20,545 bases of DNA from Verrucomicrobiota bacterium (GCA_030832235.1 JAURJO010000153.1:1-20545); one strand, 5' to 3'; counted from the first letter of the stretch, positions 1 through 7,123 are shown. Numbers and translations are program-made. Notes: a model not told the origin generated them from the letters alone.

Positions 1-519
1 CGGGACCGGATCGTAACGCAGCAGCGTCTTGCCGATTTTTTCCGACGTGAAGTAGCCGACGATCACGAGCTCGCGCGTGAGCCGCAGGAACTCGCGCTCG
101 GCGGCGTCCTTAGACGCGATCAGACGCCGGATCTCGTCATCCTGCTTCCCACCCTCGAGGGCGGCGAACGGCCGCCCGTGCCGCGCGGTGCAAGCCGAGT
201 CGAGCGCCGCGACGCCACCCGAAAGCGTGCCACGTTCAGCGGCCGTGAGGAACTCCGCGAAAAGGCGGCTGATGAACGCCGGCACGCCCACATCGGCCGC
301 GCCCGGCGTGTCAGTACGAGGCAGGATGCGTTCGGCGAGCGCCGCCAGCGTGCGGTCCTGTTCGGCGGACAGCCGGGTTCCGCCGGCCGCGGGTTGGGCG
401 CGGAGGACGCCGGCGATGATCGACGGGGAAAGCGCGGCGCCGAGGACGACCGCGGCGCGCTGGAGGGCTTCGCGGCGGCTCAGCATCACGCGATCGGATG
501 AGGATTCAGAGGAGATCAT
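1..519 (-). CDS. Gluconate 2-dehydrogenase subunit 3 family protein (GMC small subunit), partial
   Basis: The frame opens with ATG at 519 and stays open to base 1, so 173 residues are visible and the C-terminus lies outside the window. The N-terminus has a twin-arginine export motif, S14-R-R-E-A-L, followed by a hydrophobic alanine-rich stretch (about residues 21-36), as expected for a Tat substrate. After it comes the family pattern: LSAEQDRTLAALAERILPRT, then an acidic and proline-rich turn (DTPGAADVGVPAFI) and a helical region ending in GYFTSEKIGKT. Members of this family are small subunits of membrane-associated FAD dehydrogenases and carry the cofactor-less partner across the membrane through Tat. 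It starts 13 bp after the stop codon of the upstream GMC oxidoreductase, so the two form an operon and probably a complex. No Shine-Dalgarno is evident. An internal ATG at residue 12 is an alternative start that keeps the Tat motif. Confidence 0.88.
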   Translation of the reverse strand, partial: MISSESSSDRVMLSRREALQRAAVVLGAALSPSIIAGVLRAQPAAGGTRLSAEQDRTLAALAERILPRTDTPGAADVGVPAFISRLFAEFLTAAERGTLSGGVAALDSACTARHGRPFAALEGGKQDDEIRRLIASKDAAEREFLRLTRELVIVGYFTSEKIGKTLLRYDPVP

Positions 520-532
520 CGGGGCGCAGGGG

Positions 533-2245
533 TCAGAGATTCATTTTCCGCATCTCGCCGACCGCGTGGTCGCACGCGCGGGCGGTGAGCGCCATGTAGG
601 TGAGCGACGGGTTGACGCAGCCGTTGGAGGTCATGCAGGCGCCGTCCGTGACGAAGACGTTGGGCACGGCGTGCACCTGGTTCCAGGAATTGAGGACGGA
701 GGTGCGCGGATCGCGGCCCATGCGGGCCGTTCCCATCTCATGGATACAATTACCCGGAGCGCTGTTCACGACGTCGTCGTAGCCCTTGATCTCCTTGAGA
801 CCCGCGGCCTCGAGCATCTCGATCGCGGAGGCCTGCATGTCCTTGCGCATCGCGAGCTCGTTTTCCTTCCAGCCACAGTCGAACACGACGATCGGCTGAC
901 CCCAGCGATCGCGGCGCGTGCGATCGAGCTTCAGGTGGTTGGCGTGGTAGGGCAGGCATTCGCCCCAGGCACCGATGCCGAATTGCCACGGTCCCGGTGA
1001 AACCAGCGCCTTCTTGAATTCGCCGCCGAAGAGACCGAGCTCGCGGATGCCGCGGGTCCAGTCGGAGCGGCTCGCCGAACCCTGGTAGCCGAAGCCGCGC
1101 AGGTAGTCCTTGCGGCGCGACTTCGCGTCGACGTTCCGGAACCGCGGGATGTAGATCCCATTGGGCCGGGCCCCGCGGTAGTAGCGGTCGGCGAAGGCGT
1201 CGGTGATCCCCGAGGCGCCGACCTTGAAGTGGTGGTCCATCAGGTTGTGGCCGAGCTCGCCGCTGTCGTTGCCGAGACCGTTGGGGAAACGCTCGGAGAC
1301 GGAATTGAGCAGCAGCGCGGTGGAGGCGACGGCGGACGCGCAAAGGAAGACGATCCGCGCGCGGTAGTCGATGACCTCGAGGGAAACGGTGTCGACGACC
1401 CGCACGCCCGAGGCGCGGCTACGGCCGGCGTCGTACAAAACCTCGGCGGCGACGGAGAACGGCCGCAGCGTGAGGTTGCCGGTCGCGAAGGCCGCGGGGA
1501 GCGTCGAAGCGTTGCTGCTGAAGTAGGCGCCGTAGGGGCAACCGCGGATGCAGCGGTTGCGGTACTGGCAGGTGCCGCGGCCGAGGTGCGGCCGGGTGAG
1601 GTTGGCGGCGCGGCCGATCGTCATCACGCGACCGCCGAGCCGGTTGGAGATGCTCCGCTTCACGTGCTTCTCGAGCACATTCATCTCCATCGGCGGCAGG
1701 AACTCGCCGTCGGGCAACTGCGGCAGGCCCTCCTTTTGCCCGCTGATGCCGGCGAACCGCTCGACGTGATCGTACCACGGCGCGATGTCCGCGTAACGGA
1801 TCGGCCAGTCGACGGCGACGCCCTCCTTGGCGTTGGCCTCGAAATCCAGGTCGGAGAACCGGTACGACTGGCGCCCCCAGAGGAGCGAGCGACCGCCGAC
1901 GTGGTAGCCGCGCATCCAGTCAAAGCGCTTCGTCTCAGCGTACGGGTGGTCGACGTCGTCGACGAACCAATGGGCCGAGGCCGGATGGGTGGTGTAGCCG
2001 GTACGACCCTGTTTTTCCTGGCGGCTCGCGGCGGCGGCGGTGATGCGGTTGCGTCCTTCGAAATCCCACGCGTCGAGCATGGCCGTGGGATAGTCGCCGT
2101 GCTTCACGTCGCGCCCGCGCTCGAGGAGCAGGACCTTGAGGCCCTTCTCGGCGAGCTCCTTGGCGGCCCAGCCGCCGCTGATGCCGGAGCCGACGACGAT
2201 CGCGTCGTAAGTTTCCTGTCGGGTGATCGCGGGGGCGCTGCTCAT
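533..2245 (-). CDS. GMC-family FAD-dependent oxidoreductase (large subunit, glucoside/glucose dehydrogenase-like)
   Basis: This 570-residue protein is the catalytic subunit of a sugar or alcohol dehydrogenase. Its FAD-binding Rossmann motif is at residues 15-44 (VVGSGISGG followed by KVLLLERG). The GMC C-terminal catalytic pair is visible: His502 in HEMGTARMG and Asn545 in NGCVNPSLT. Between them and the N-terminus lies Cys226-x5-Cys232-x3-Cys236 followed by PYGAY, which resembles the 3Fe-4S cluster site of bacterial FAD-dependent glucose dehydrogenases. It has no signal peptide and would be exported by piggyback on the Tat-bearing small subunit encoded 13 bp downstream. The ATG at 2245 is preferred because the next upstream start (2341) adds a low-complexity Arg/Pro stretch before the nucleotide-binding motif. 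Substrate is unknown. A glucoside 3-dehydrogenase or gluconate/glucose dehydrogenase role is inferred from family and partner. Confidence 0.9.
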   Translation of the reverse strand: MSSAPAITRQETYDAIVVGSGISGGWAAKELAEKGLKVLLLERGRDVKHGDYPTAMLDAWDFEGRNRITAAAASRQEKQGRTGYTTHPASAHWFVDDVDHPYAETKRFDWMRGYHVGGRSLLWGRQSYRFSDLDFEANAKEGVAVDWPIRYADIAPWYDHVERFAGISGQKEGLPQLPDGEFLPPMEMNVLEKHVKRSISNRLGGRVMTIGRAANLTRPHLGRGTCQYRNRCIRGCPYGAYFSSNASTLPAAFATGNLTLRPFSVAAEVLYDAGRSRASGVRVVDTVSLEVIDYRARIVFLCASAVASTALLLNSVSERFPNGLGNDSGELGHNLMDHHFKVGASGITDAFADRYYRGARPNGIYIPRFRNVDAKSRRKDYLRGFGYQGSASRSDWTRGIRELGLFGGEFKKALVSPGPWQFGIGAWGECLPYHANHLKLDRTRRDRWGQPIVVFDCGWKENELAMRKDMQASAIEMLEAAGLKEIKGYDDVVNSAPGNCIHEMGTARMGRDPRTSVLNSWNQVHAVPNVFVTDGACMTSNGCVNPSLTYMALTARACDHAVGEMRKMNL

Positions 2246-2400
2246 GGGGAAAACGGATGAAGGGGTTTTCCGCGGCGTCGCGCCGCGGACGGGCCGCAGA
2301 ACAACGCAGCCGCCGGCGGCTTGGCAACCGGCGAGTGGCATGGCGCCGGATTTTCCGTTGCGCCCCCCGCGGCGGGCTGGCGCGATGCGGGAAGAGCCCC
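2246..2400. promoter_or_regulatory. Divergent intergenic region with two perfect palindromes
   Basis: This 155-bp gap separates the GMC operon (minus) from the DUF1080 gene (plus) and must hold both 5' regions. It contains an inverted repeat with 9-bp arms and a 3-nt spacer at 2269-2289 (TCCGCGGCG/CGCCGCGGA) and a perfect 14-bp palindrome at 2308-2321 (AGCCGCCGGCGGCT). Neither is followed by a T-run on either strand, so they look more like operators than terminators. Short GC-only palindromes are favoured by the base composition, which lowers confidence. I could not place convincing -35/-10 boxes. Confidence 0.4.
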
Positions 2401-3141
2401 ATGAAGACCCTCACGTTTCTCACCACCCTCTGTCTGCTCGCCTCCGCGCCGCTCGGCGCCGCCGACGTGAAGCCACCGCCCGGTTTCCGCGCGATCTTCA
2501 ATGGCAAGGATCTCTCCGGCTGGTTCGGTCTGAATCCCCACAGCCTCACCAAGCTGCAAGGGGAGAAGAAGACCGCGAAGATCGAGCAGGAGCGCGCCGA
2601 CTTCACGAAACACTGGAGCGTCGAGAACGGCGAACTGGTGAACCCCGGTACCGGCCCCTACGCCAACACCACCGAGGAGTTCGGCGACATCGAGCTGCTC
2701 ATCGAGTACAAGACCGTGGCCAAGGCCGACAGCGGCATCTACCTCCGCGGCACGCCGCAGGTGCAGATCTGGGACATGAACCAAGTTTACGATCCCAAGA
2801 AGGCCGACCGGAAACCGCACCTCGGCTCCGGCGGGTTGTTCAACAACACACCGGGCACTCCCGGCCGCGATCCGCTCGTCCTCGCCGACAAGCCCTTCGG
2901 CGAGTGGAACCGATTCCGCATCCGCCAGATCGGCGCCCGTACGTGGGTGTGGCTCAACGACAAGCTCGTCGTGGACGGCGCCGTGATGGAGAACTACTGG
3001 GACCGAAAGCTGCCGCTCCCGGCCAAGGGCCCGATCATGCTGCAGACGCACGGCGGCGAGATCCGCTGGCGCAACATCTTCGTCCGCGAAGTCGGCGCCG
3101 ACGAAGCCCGTCGCATCCTCGCCGCCTCACCGGCGAAGTGA
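2401..3141 (+). CDS. Secreted DUF1080 protein (3-keto-disaccharide hydrolase family)
   Basis: The 246-residue product begins with a Sec signal peptide (MKTLTFLTTLCLLASAPLGA, cleavage near residue 20-21), which fixes the start at ATG 2401. The rest is one DUF1080 (PF06439) domain with a concanavalin-like fold: FNGKDLSGW at about residues 37-45, WSVENGELVNPG, IELLIEYKT, DSGIYLRGTPQVQIWD, and the C-terminal strand GEIRWRNIFVRE. Some DUF1080 proteins cleave glycosidic bonds of 3-keto sugars made by a partner oxidoreductase; others in PVC bacteria are uncharacterised. It is divergent from a GMC dehydrogenase operon across 155 bp, so it may act on that enzyme's product in the periplasm or outside the cell. 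A GGGAAG stretch about 9 bp upstream is a weak ribosome binding site. The enzymatic role is inferred. Confidence 0.9.
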   Translation: MKTLTFLTTLCLLASAPLGAADVKPPPGFRAIFNGKDLSGWFGLNPHSLTKLQGEKKTAKIEQERADFTKHWSVENGELVNPGTGPYANTTEEFGDIELLIEYKTVAKADSGIYLRGTPQVQIWDMNQVYDPKKADRKPHLGSGGLFNNTPGTPGRDPLVLADKPFGEWNRFRIRQIGARTWVWLNDKLVVDGAVMENYWDRKLPLPAKGPIMLQTHGGEIRWRNIFVREVGADEARRILAASPAK

Positions 3142-3169
3142 CGCACCCGAGGGGAGCCGCGAACATGGC

Positions 3170-3185
3170 ACCGGTCACGACCGGT
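3170..3185 (+). terminator. Possible weak terminator hairpin after the DUF1080 gene
   Basis: ACCGGT-CACG-ACCGGT forms a 6-bp stem with a 4-nt loop starting 29 bp after the stop codon at 3141. It is followed within 13 bases by a short T-run (AGTTGTGATTTT). The stem is short and the T-run is offset, so this may only be a chance palindrome. The rest of the 3142-3308 gap holds no gene that I can see and must contain the leader of the next gene unless that gene is read through. Confidence 0.3.
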
Positions 3186-3308
3186 AGTTGTGATTTTCAC
3201 GGCTGTCCCTCCGGGGTCGCCCAAGCCGGGCCCAACGAACGCTCCTTAGGAATTTCTTCCGATGCGGTGATCCGCGGCGAAGAACCAGCCCATTTCAGCT
3301 ATCGCCGA

Positions 3309-4658
3309 ATGAAACGCCGCCAATTCATTGCCGCCGCCGGAACCGCGGCCATCGCCCCCACGCTCTTCGCGGCGGCCCGAGCGACCAGCCGCCCGCCTCG
3401 CGTTCTCCTGCGCTCATCGTGGCAGAGCGTGAACATCGGCGATATCGGCCACACGCCGGGGGCGCTCTCGCTGCTCCAGCGGCACTTCCCGGAAGTGGAA
3501 GTCACGCTCTGGCCGGGAAACCTCGGTCACGGTTCCCGCGCGTTCCTTACCCAGGCCTACCCGCGGTTGAAGATCGTCGAGGGAAGCCTGGGCCGCGACG
3601 GTCGTCCCGACAATGAACGCCTCGCGCGGGCGTGGGCCGAAACGGACCTGTATCTCAGTGGTTCCGGCTCGGGCTTTCCGGCGAGCAACCATGCGGTTGC
3701 GTTCCGCCGCGTCACCGGAAAGCCGGTCGGTGTCTTCGGGGTGAGCACGGACCCGGTTTCCGGGATCGGAAAAGGCCGCGATCCGGAAGGCGGAACGCTG
3801 GCAGATCTCCGCGCGCGAACGCTCCGGCTTCCCCCTACCCACCTCGCCGCGGATCTTAGGTACATCATGGACCAGGCGGCTTTCTTTTTCTGCCGCGACA
3901 CCATCTCCCGGGACTACCTGCGGGCACAGGGCATCAAGACGCCCATCCTCGAGTTCGGCCCCGACGCCCAACTCGGCATGCCGTTGCGCGACGATACCCG
4001 CGGACTGGCCTGGATGAAGGAACACGGCCTGGAGCCGGGTGGATTCATCTGCGTCATCCCGCGGCTGCGTTACACCCCGTATTACCGGATCCGCAACACT
4101 CCGCGCACCCCCGACGACGACATCCGCGACGCGATCAACGAACGCACCACCGAACGCGACCATGCGAAGCTCCGCGGGATGATCGAGTCGTACGTCCGAA
4201 CCACCGGACAGAAGGTCATGCTCGGCGCGGAGATGACGTACGAGATCGAGCTCGGCAAACAAGTGCTGCTCGATTCGTTGCCGGCCGACGTGCGGCGCCA
4301 TGTTGTCTGGCGTGAAACCTACTGGCTGCCCGACGAGGCCGCCTCGATTTATGCGCGGGCCCGGTGCGTCATCAGCTTGGAATGCCACTCGCCCCTGATC
4401 GCGCTGCACCAAGGAACGCCGGCATTTTACGTCCGGCAGCCGACGGACACGTGCAAGGGGCAGATGTACCGCGACATCGGCGCGAACGACTGGTTTTTTG
4501 AAGTCGACGAGTCAGACGGCCCGCAGCTCTGGTCACGACTCCAGACCATCTTGCAGGACCCTGCCGCCGCACGGGCCAAGGCGCGGTCGATCATGAACGG
4601 CGTGGAGACGCACCAGCGCCGGATGGTCGAGGCCGTCCGCGAAGTCTGCGGAGCGTAG
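3309..4658 (+). CDS. Polysaccharide pyruvyl transferase family protein with Tat-like signal
   Basis: The 449-residue product starts with a twin-arginine type leader (MKRRQFIAAAGTAAIAPTLF, then AAARA), which is why ATG 3309 is chosen although the frame is open far upstream through the DUF1080 gene. The mature part begins RVLLRSSWQSVNIGDIGHTPG, the glycine-rich N-terminal signature of the pyruvyl transferase family (PF04230). It continues with LYLSGSGSGFP, ICVIPRLRYTPYY and a C-terminal block (ARCVISLECHSPLIALHQGTPAFYV) that matches the family's conserved helix-turn with S-x-x-H-x3-I/L-A. Classical members transfer pyruvate from PEP to exopolysaccharide sugars in the cytoplasm. An exported version would lack PEP, so the role of this protein is uncertain. 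It is on the same strand as the DUF1080 gene, 167 bp downstream. Confidence 0.82.
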   Translation: MKRRQFIAAAGTAAIAPTLFAAARATSRPPRVLLRSSWQSVNIGDIGHTPGALSLLQRHFPEVEVTLWPGNLGHGSRAFLTQAYPRLKIVEGSLGRDGRPDNERLARAWAETDLYLSGSGSGFPASNHAVAFRRVTGKPVGVFGVSTDPVSGIGKGRDPEGGTLADLRARTLRLPPTHLAADLRYIMDQAAFFFCRDTISRDYLRAQGIKTPILEFGPDAQLGMPLRDDTRGLAWMKEHGLEPGGFICVIPRLRYTPYYRIRNTPRTPDDDIRDAINERTTERDHAKLRGMIESYVRTTGQKVMLGAEMTYEIELGKQVLLDSLPADVRRHVVWRETYWLPDEAASIYARARCVISLECHSPLIALHQGTPAFYVRQPTDTCKGQMYRDIGANDWFFEVDESDGPQLWSRLQTILQDPAAARAKARSIMNGVETHQRRMVEAVREVCGA

Positions 4659-4661
4659 GTC

Positions 4662-4676
4662 CGCCGTCGCGCGGCG
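4662..4676. terminator. Small hairpin in convergent gap
   Basis: CGCCG-TCGCG-CGGCG forms a 5-bp GC stem within the 31-bp gap between the converging pyruvyl transferase and histidine kinase genes. There is no T-run on either side. A bidirectional terminator is plausible by position only. Confidence 0.22.
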
Positions 4677-4689
4677 TTACGCTCCGGCA

Positions 4690-6867
4690 TCAGGACCGGG
4701 GCGCCTCGAGCAACTCCGCGACTTTTCGCAGCAACGAATCCGCAGTGAAGGGTTTGCCGAGATTCGCGTCACCAAAAGTTAACGAGGGGTGCGCGCGGTT
4801 GGCTTCGTCGTCGGCGAGACCGCTGACTGCGAGCACGCGGGTGCCGGCGGCGCGGGAGCGCACGAACGCGGCCAGTTTTTCGCCGTCGAGGCCGGGCATG
4901 TCGTAGTCGGTGATCAACAGCGCGAAGTCCGCCGGTCGTTCGGCGTAGAGCGCCGCGGCTGACAGACCGTCGCCGGCTGTTTCGACCAGATAGCCCGCCG
5001 CCGTCAGGACGGAACTCACGATCTCCCGGATAGAGTCCTCATCGTCGGCCACGAGGATCAGCTGACCATGGCCCGCCGCGACCGGCTTGGCGACGGCGAC
5101 AGCACTAGCCGCCTCCGGCACGTCGGCCGCGGGGAAAAACACGCGGAACGTGGAACCCTTGCCCACCTGCGTGTCGAGCGTCACGAAACCCTCGTGGGTC
5201 TGCACGATGCCGCGCACGGTTGAGAGACCGAGCCCGGTGCCCTTCCCCACGCCTTTCGTCGTGAAGAACGGATCCCAGATCCGCGCGAGGACGTCAGGCG
5301 GGATGCCCGTACCGCTGTCGCCCACCTCAATCACGATCCAGGGTCCGGGCTTGGCCCCTGGCAGAGCGCGGGCCGCGGCGGCATCGAGGCGCCGGTTCTC
5401 GGCGGACACCCGCAACTGGCCGCCATCGGGCATGGCATCACGGGCGTTGACGCAGAGGTTTAGGAGCACCTGGTGAACCTGTGTCGCGTTGCCGCGCACC
5501 GGCCAGAGGTCGGAGGGGATGCGCTCCACGAGCTCGATGGACTTCGGGAAAGTCTGCGCGATCACGGAAGTGATGTCGCGCATGAGGTGCTTCACCTGCA
5601 GGACCCGGCGCTCGCCGCTGACGCCGTGGGCGAAACCCAGGATCTGCTTCACCAGACCCGAGCCGCGGGTCACCGATTTTTCCAACGTGTCGATCAGCTT
5701 GAGGTCGGGCGCGGTTGACAGCCGCATCCGCAGCAGCGATGCCGCCATGCCGATCGGCGCGAGCACGTTGTTGAGGTCGTGCGCGATGCCGGCCGCCAGC
5801 ATGCCGATGCTCTCCAGGCGCTGCGCCCGCAGAAACTTATCCTCGAGCGCCTTCCGCTCCGTCACGTCCGCGCCGATCATCAGCCAGCCGCCGGGCCGGC
5901 CGGCACCGTCGCGCAGGACGGTGACACTCGTTTCCAGAACCACCGAGTCGCCCTCGCGACGTCGGGCTCGGATCTCACCCCGCCAGTCGCGACCGGAGGC
6001 CAGGGCCGCGGCGAGTGAGGCGGAGTCGCCAAGTTCGCCGAGGGAGAAAATTTCCTTCAATTCGCGGCCGCCCATCTCCGTGGCGTCCCAGATCAGCAGG
6101 CGCGCGGCGCCGTTGTTCCAGAAACGCACGCGGCACTTGAGGTCGGTCGTCACGATCACCTCGCCAGCCTTGTCGAGCAGCTCGGCCTGCTCGCGCAGCC
6201 GGACTTCACCCTGCAGCCGCGCGTTGTACTCCGAACGCAGAGCCTCGTTGGCCGAGACCAGCTCCGCGGTGCGCTCCCGCACGCGGTTCTCGAGGTTCTC
6301 GTTGAGCTGGCGCAGATCCGCCTCGGCCCGTTCCAGCCGATGGTTCTGCGCCACCGCGGCCTCGTAGGTTGAGAGCAGCAGTCCGAGGGTCCGCCGCGGA
6401 TCCGGATCGATGCGCATCGACCTCTCAATACCGCCCGCCGAACCGCCGCCCACTCCCGGGAGCTGCAATTCCGCGCGAATCCGGCGCAGGCGCGGCACCA
6501 GCACGTTCTCATCCAGCGGCTTGGTGAAGAAGTAGTCGGCGCCGCACTCCAGGGCGCGCTGCACATCCGCGCCGTCAGAAAGCGCCGTCAGCAAGACCAC
6601 GGGCAAGCCGGCCAGACGCTCATCGCCCCGGATGCGACGGCACAGTTCGTAACCGGCCATGCCGGGCATGTTCACATCGCTCACCACGGCCAAGGGGAGT
6701 GCGCCGGAGCCGATGAACGAAAGCGCCTCGGCGCCATGGCGGGCGTGGCGCACGGCGAATCCGTGCTCCTCGAGGACGAAGCGCAGCTGCACCGCCTGGG
6801 TCAGGCTGTCCTCAACGATCAGGACGTGGTCGCGGCCGGCGGCCGCGGGATCGGAAGACGGGGTCAT
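4690..6867 (-). CDS. Hybrid sensor histidine kinase, REC-PAS-HisKA-HATPase-REC
   Basis: This 725-residue cytoplasmic protein has no signal peptide or membrane segment. Domains in order: an N-terminal receiver (about 13-130; acidic E19/D20, phosphoacceptor D64, T94, K116), a coiled coil (about 165-230, ending in the ERTAELVSANEAL type linker), a PAS domain (about 228-338, with the closing GADVTERKALED), HisKA with phospho-His363 (AGIAHDLNN), an HATPase with N-box NLCVNARDAMPDGG, DSGTGIPPD and GTGLGLSTVRGIV, and a C-terminal receiver (about 603-723; D654, K705). The pattern indicates a phosphorelay kinase whose input comes from another phosphorylated protein through the first receiver and from PAS. 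It lies 13 bp after a half-CheW gene. The ATG at 6867 is chosen because residues upstream in the same frame (to 7035) are a shadow of that CheW gene. No output DNA-binding domain or partner regulator is in the window. Confidence 0.93.
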   Translation of the reverse strand: MTPSSDPAAAGRDHVLIVEDSLTQAVQLRFVLEEHGFAVRHARHGAEALSFIGSGALPLAVVSDVNMPGMAGYELCRRIRGDERLAGLPVVLLTALSDGADVQRALECGADYFFTKPLDENVLVPRLRRIRAELQLPGVGGGSAGGIERSMRIDPDPRRTLGLLLSTYEAAVAQNHRLERAEADLRQLNENLENRVRERTAELVSANEALRSEYNARLQGEVRLREQAELLDKAGEVIVTTDLKCRVRFWNNGAARLLIWDATEMGGRELKEIFSLGELGDSASLAAALASGRDWRGEIRARRREGDSVVLETSVTVLRDGAGRPGGWLMIGADVTERKALEDKFLRAQRLESIGMLAAGIAHDLNNVLAPIGMAASLLRMRLSTAPDLKLIDTLEKSVTRGSGLVKQILGFAHGVSGERRVLQVKHLMRDITSVIAQTFPKSIELVERIPSDLWPVRGNATQVHQVLLNLCVNARDAMPDGGQLRVSAENRRLDAAAARALPGAKPGPWIVIEVGDSGTGIPPDVLARIWDPFFTTKGVGKGTGLGLSTVRGIVQTHEGFVTLDTQVGKGSTFRVFFPAADVPEAASAVAVAKPVAAGHGQLILVADDEDSIREIVSSVLTAAGYLVETAGDGLSAAALYAERPADFALLITDYDMPGLDGEKLAAFVRSRAAGTRVLAVSGLADDEANRAHPSLTFGDANLGKPFTADSLLRKVAELLEAPRS

Positions 6868-6880
6868 GGTGGGATTGAAT

Positions 6881-7057
6881 TCAGACGCTGGCTTTGACGG
6901 CCGGGACACTCCTCCGGCCGCAATCGCGCAGCAGGAAGGCGATCGATTCGGGGGGAAGGACATGCACCGCCGCCACCACCCGCTCCACCTCGTCCAACCG
7001 CACCGCGTAACGTCGGCCTTCCACGAGGAAGACAACGAAGCGGGATGAGGTGCTCAT
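6881..7057 (-). CDS. Short CheW-like protein (first half of the domain only)
   Basis: The frame from ATG 7057 to TGA 6881 encodes 58 residues. Residues 6-36 (RFVVFLVEGRRYAVRLDEVE then RVVAAVHVLPP) match the start of the CheW domain (PF01584): the first strand pair, the hydrophobic 'YAVRLDEVERVV' stretch and the conserved LP. A later GRRSVPAV resembles the 'GrvvPVvdL' segment, after which the protein stops where a full CheW would continue for about 80 more residues. CheW-like modules dock receptors to CheA-type kinases. A single sub-barrel could be a small adaptor for the hybrid kinase encoded 13 bp downstream, or the remnant of a truncated gene. The coding pattern (strong third-position G/C) and the tight spacing favour a real gene. 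It has no clear ribosome binding site. Confidence 0.65.
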   Translation of the reverse strand: MSTSSRFVVFLVEGRRYAVRLDEVERVVAAVHVLPPESIAFLLRDCGRRSVPAVKASV

Positions 7058-7100
7058 GCGAACGATGGGTGGTATAGTTGGATACGAAATCTACCCGAGG

Positions 7101-7123
7101 ACCCTAGGTTCAAAACCCTAGGT
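7101..7123. repeat. Direct repeat ACCCTAGGT x2, 14-bp period, upstream of the CheW/kinase operon
   Basis: ACCCTAGGT occurs at 7101-7109 and again at 7115-7123, separated by TCAAA. Each copy contains the palindrome CCTAGG, so the pair is also nearly an inverted repeat. It lies 44 bp upstream of the CheW-like start in a locally AT-richer stretch, the only place for that operon's promoter. CTAG-containing words are uncommon in many bacterial genomes, so two identical copies are suggestive of a regulator site. I could not define -35/-10 boxes with confidence. Confidence 0.45.

Noticed and set aside
77..1000. Long plus-strand open frame over the GMC operon
   Set aside because: It is antisense to two genes with recognisable families and shows only low-complexity composition, typical of GC-rich shadow frames.
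1229..2260. 343-codon plus-strand open frame antisense to the GMC gene
   Set aside because: Valine/alanine/glycine-rich shadow frame; the sense gene has FAD, Fe-S-like and catalytic His/Asn motifs.
2223..3308. Open frame continuing upstream of the pyruvyl transferase start, overlapping the whole DUF1080 gene
   Set aside because: The translated extension is Arg/Pro-rich with no domain, while the DUF1080 frame over the same bases has a signal peptide and clear family motifs; the Tat leader at 3309 marks the real start.
6868..7035. In-frame N-terminal extension of the hybrid kinase, or a frameshifted CheW-kinase fusion
   Set aside because: The extension is Trp/Arg/Cys-rich and overlaps the CheW-like gene in another frame; REC begins directly after ATG 6867, and the CheW frame ends with its own stop 13 bp earlier.
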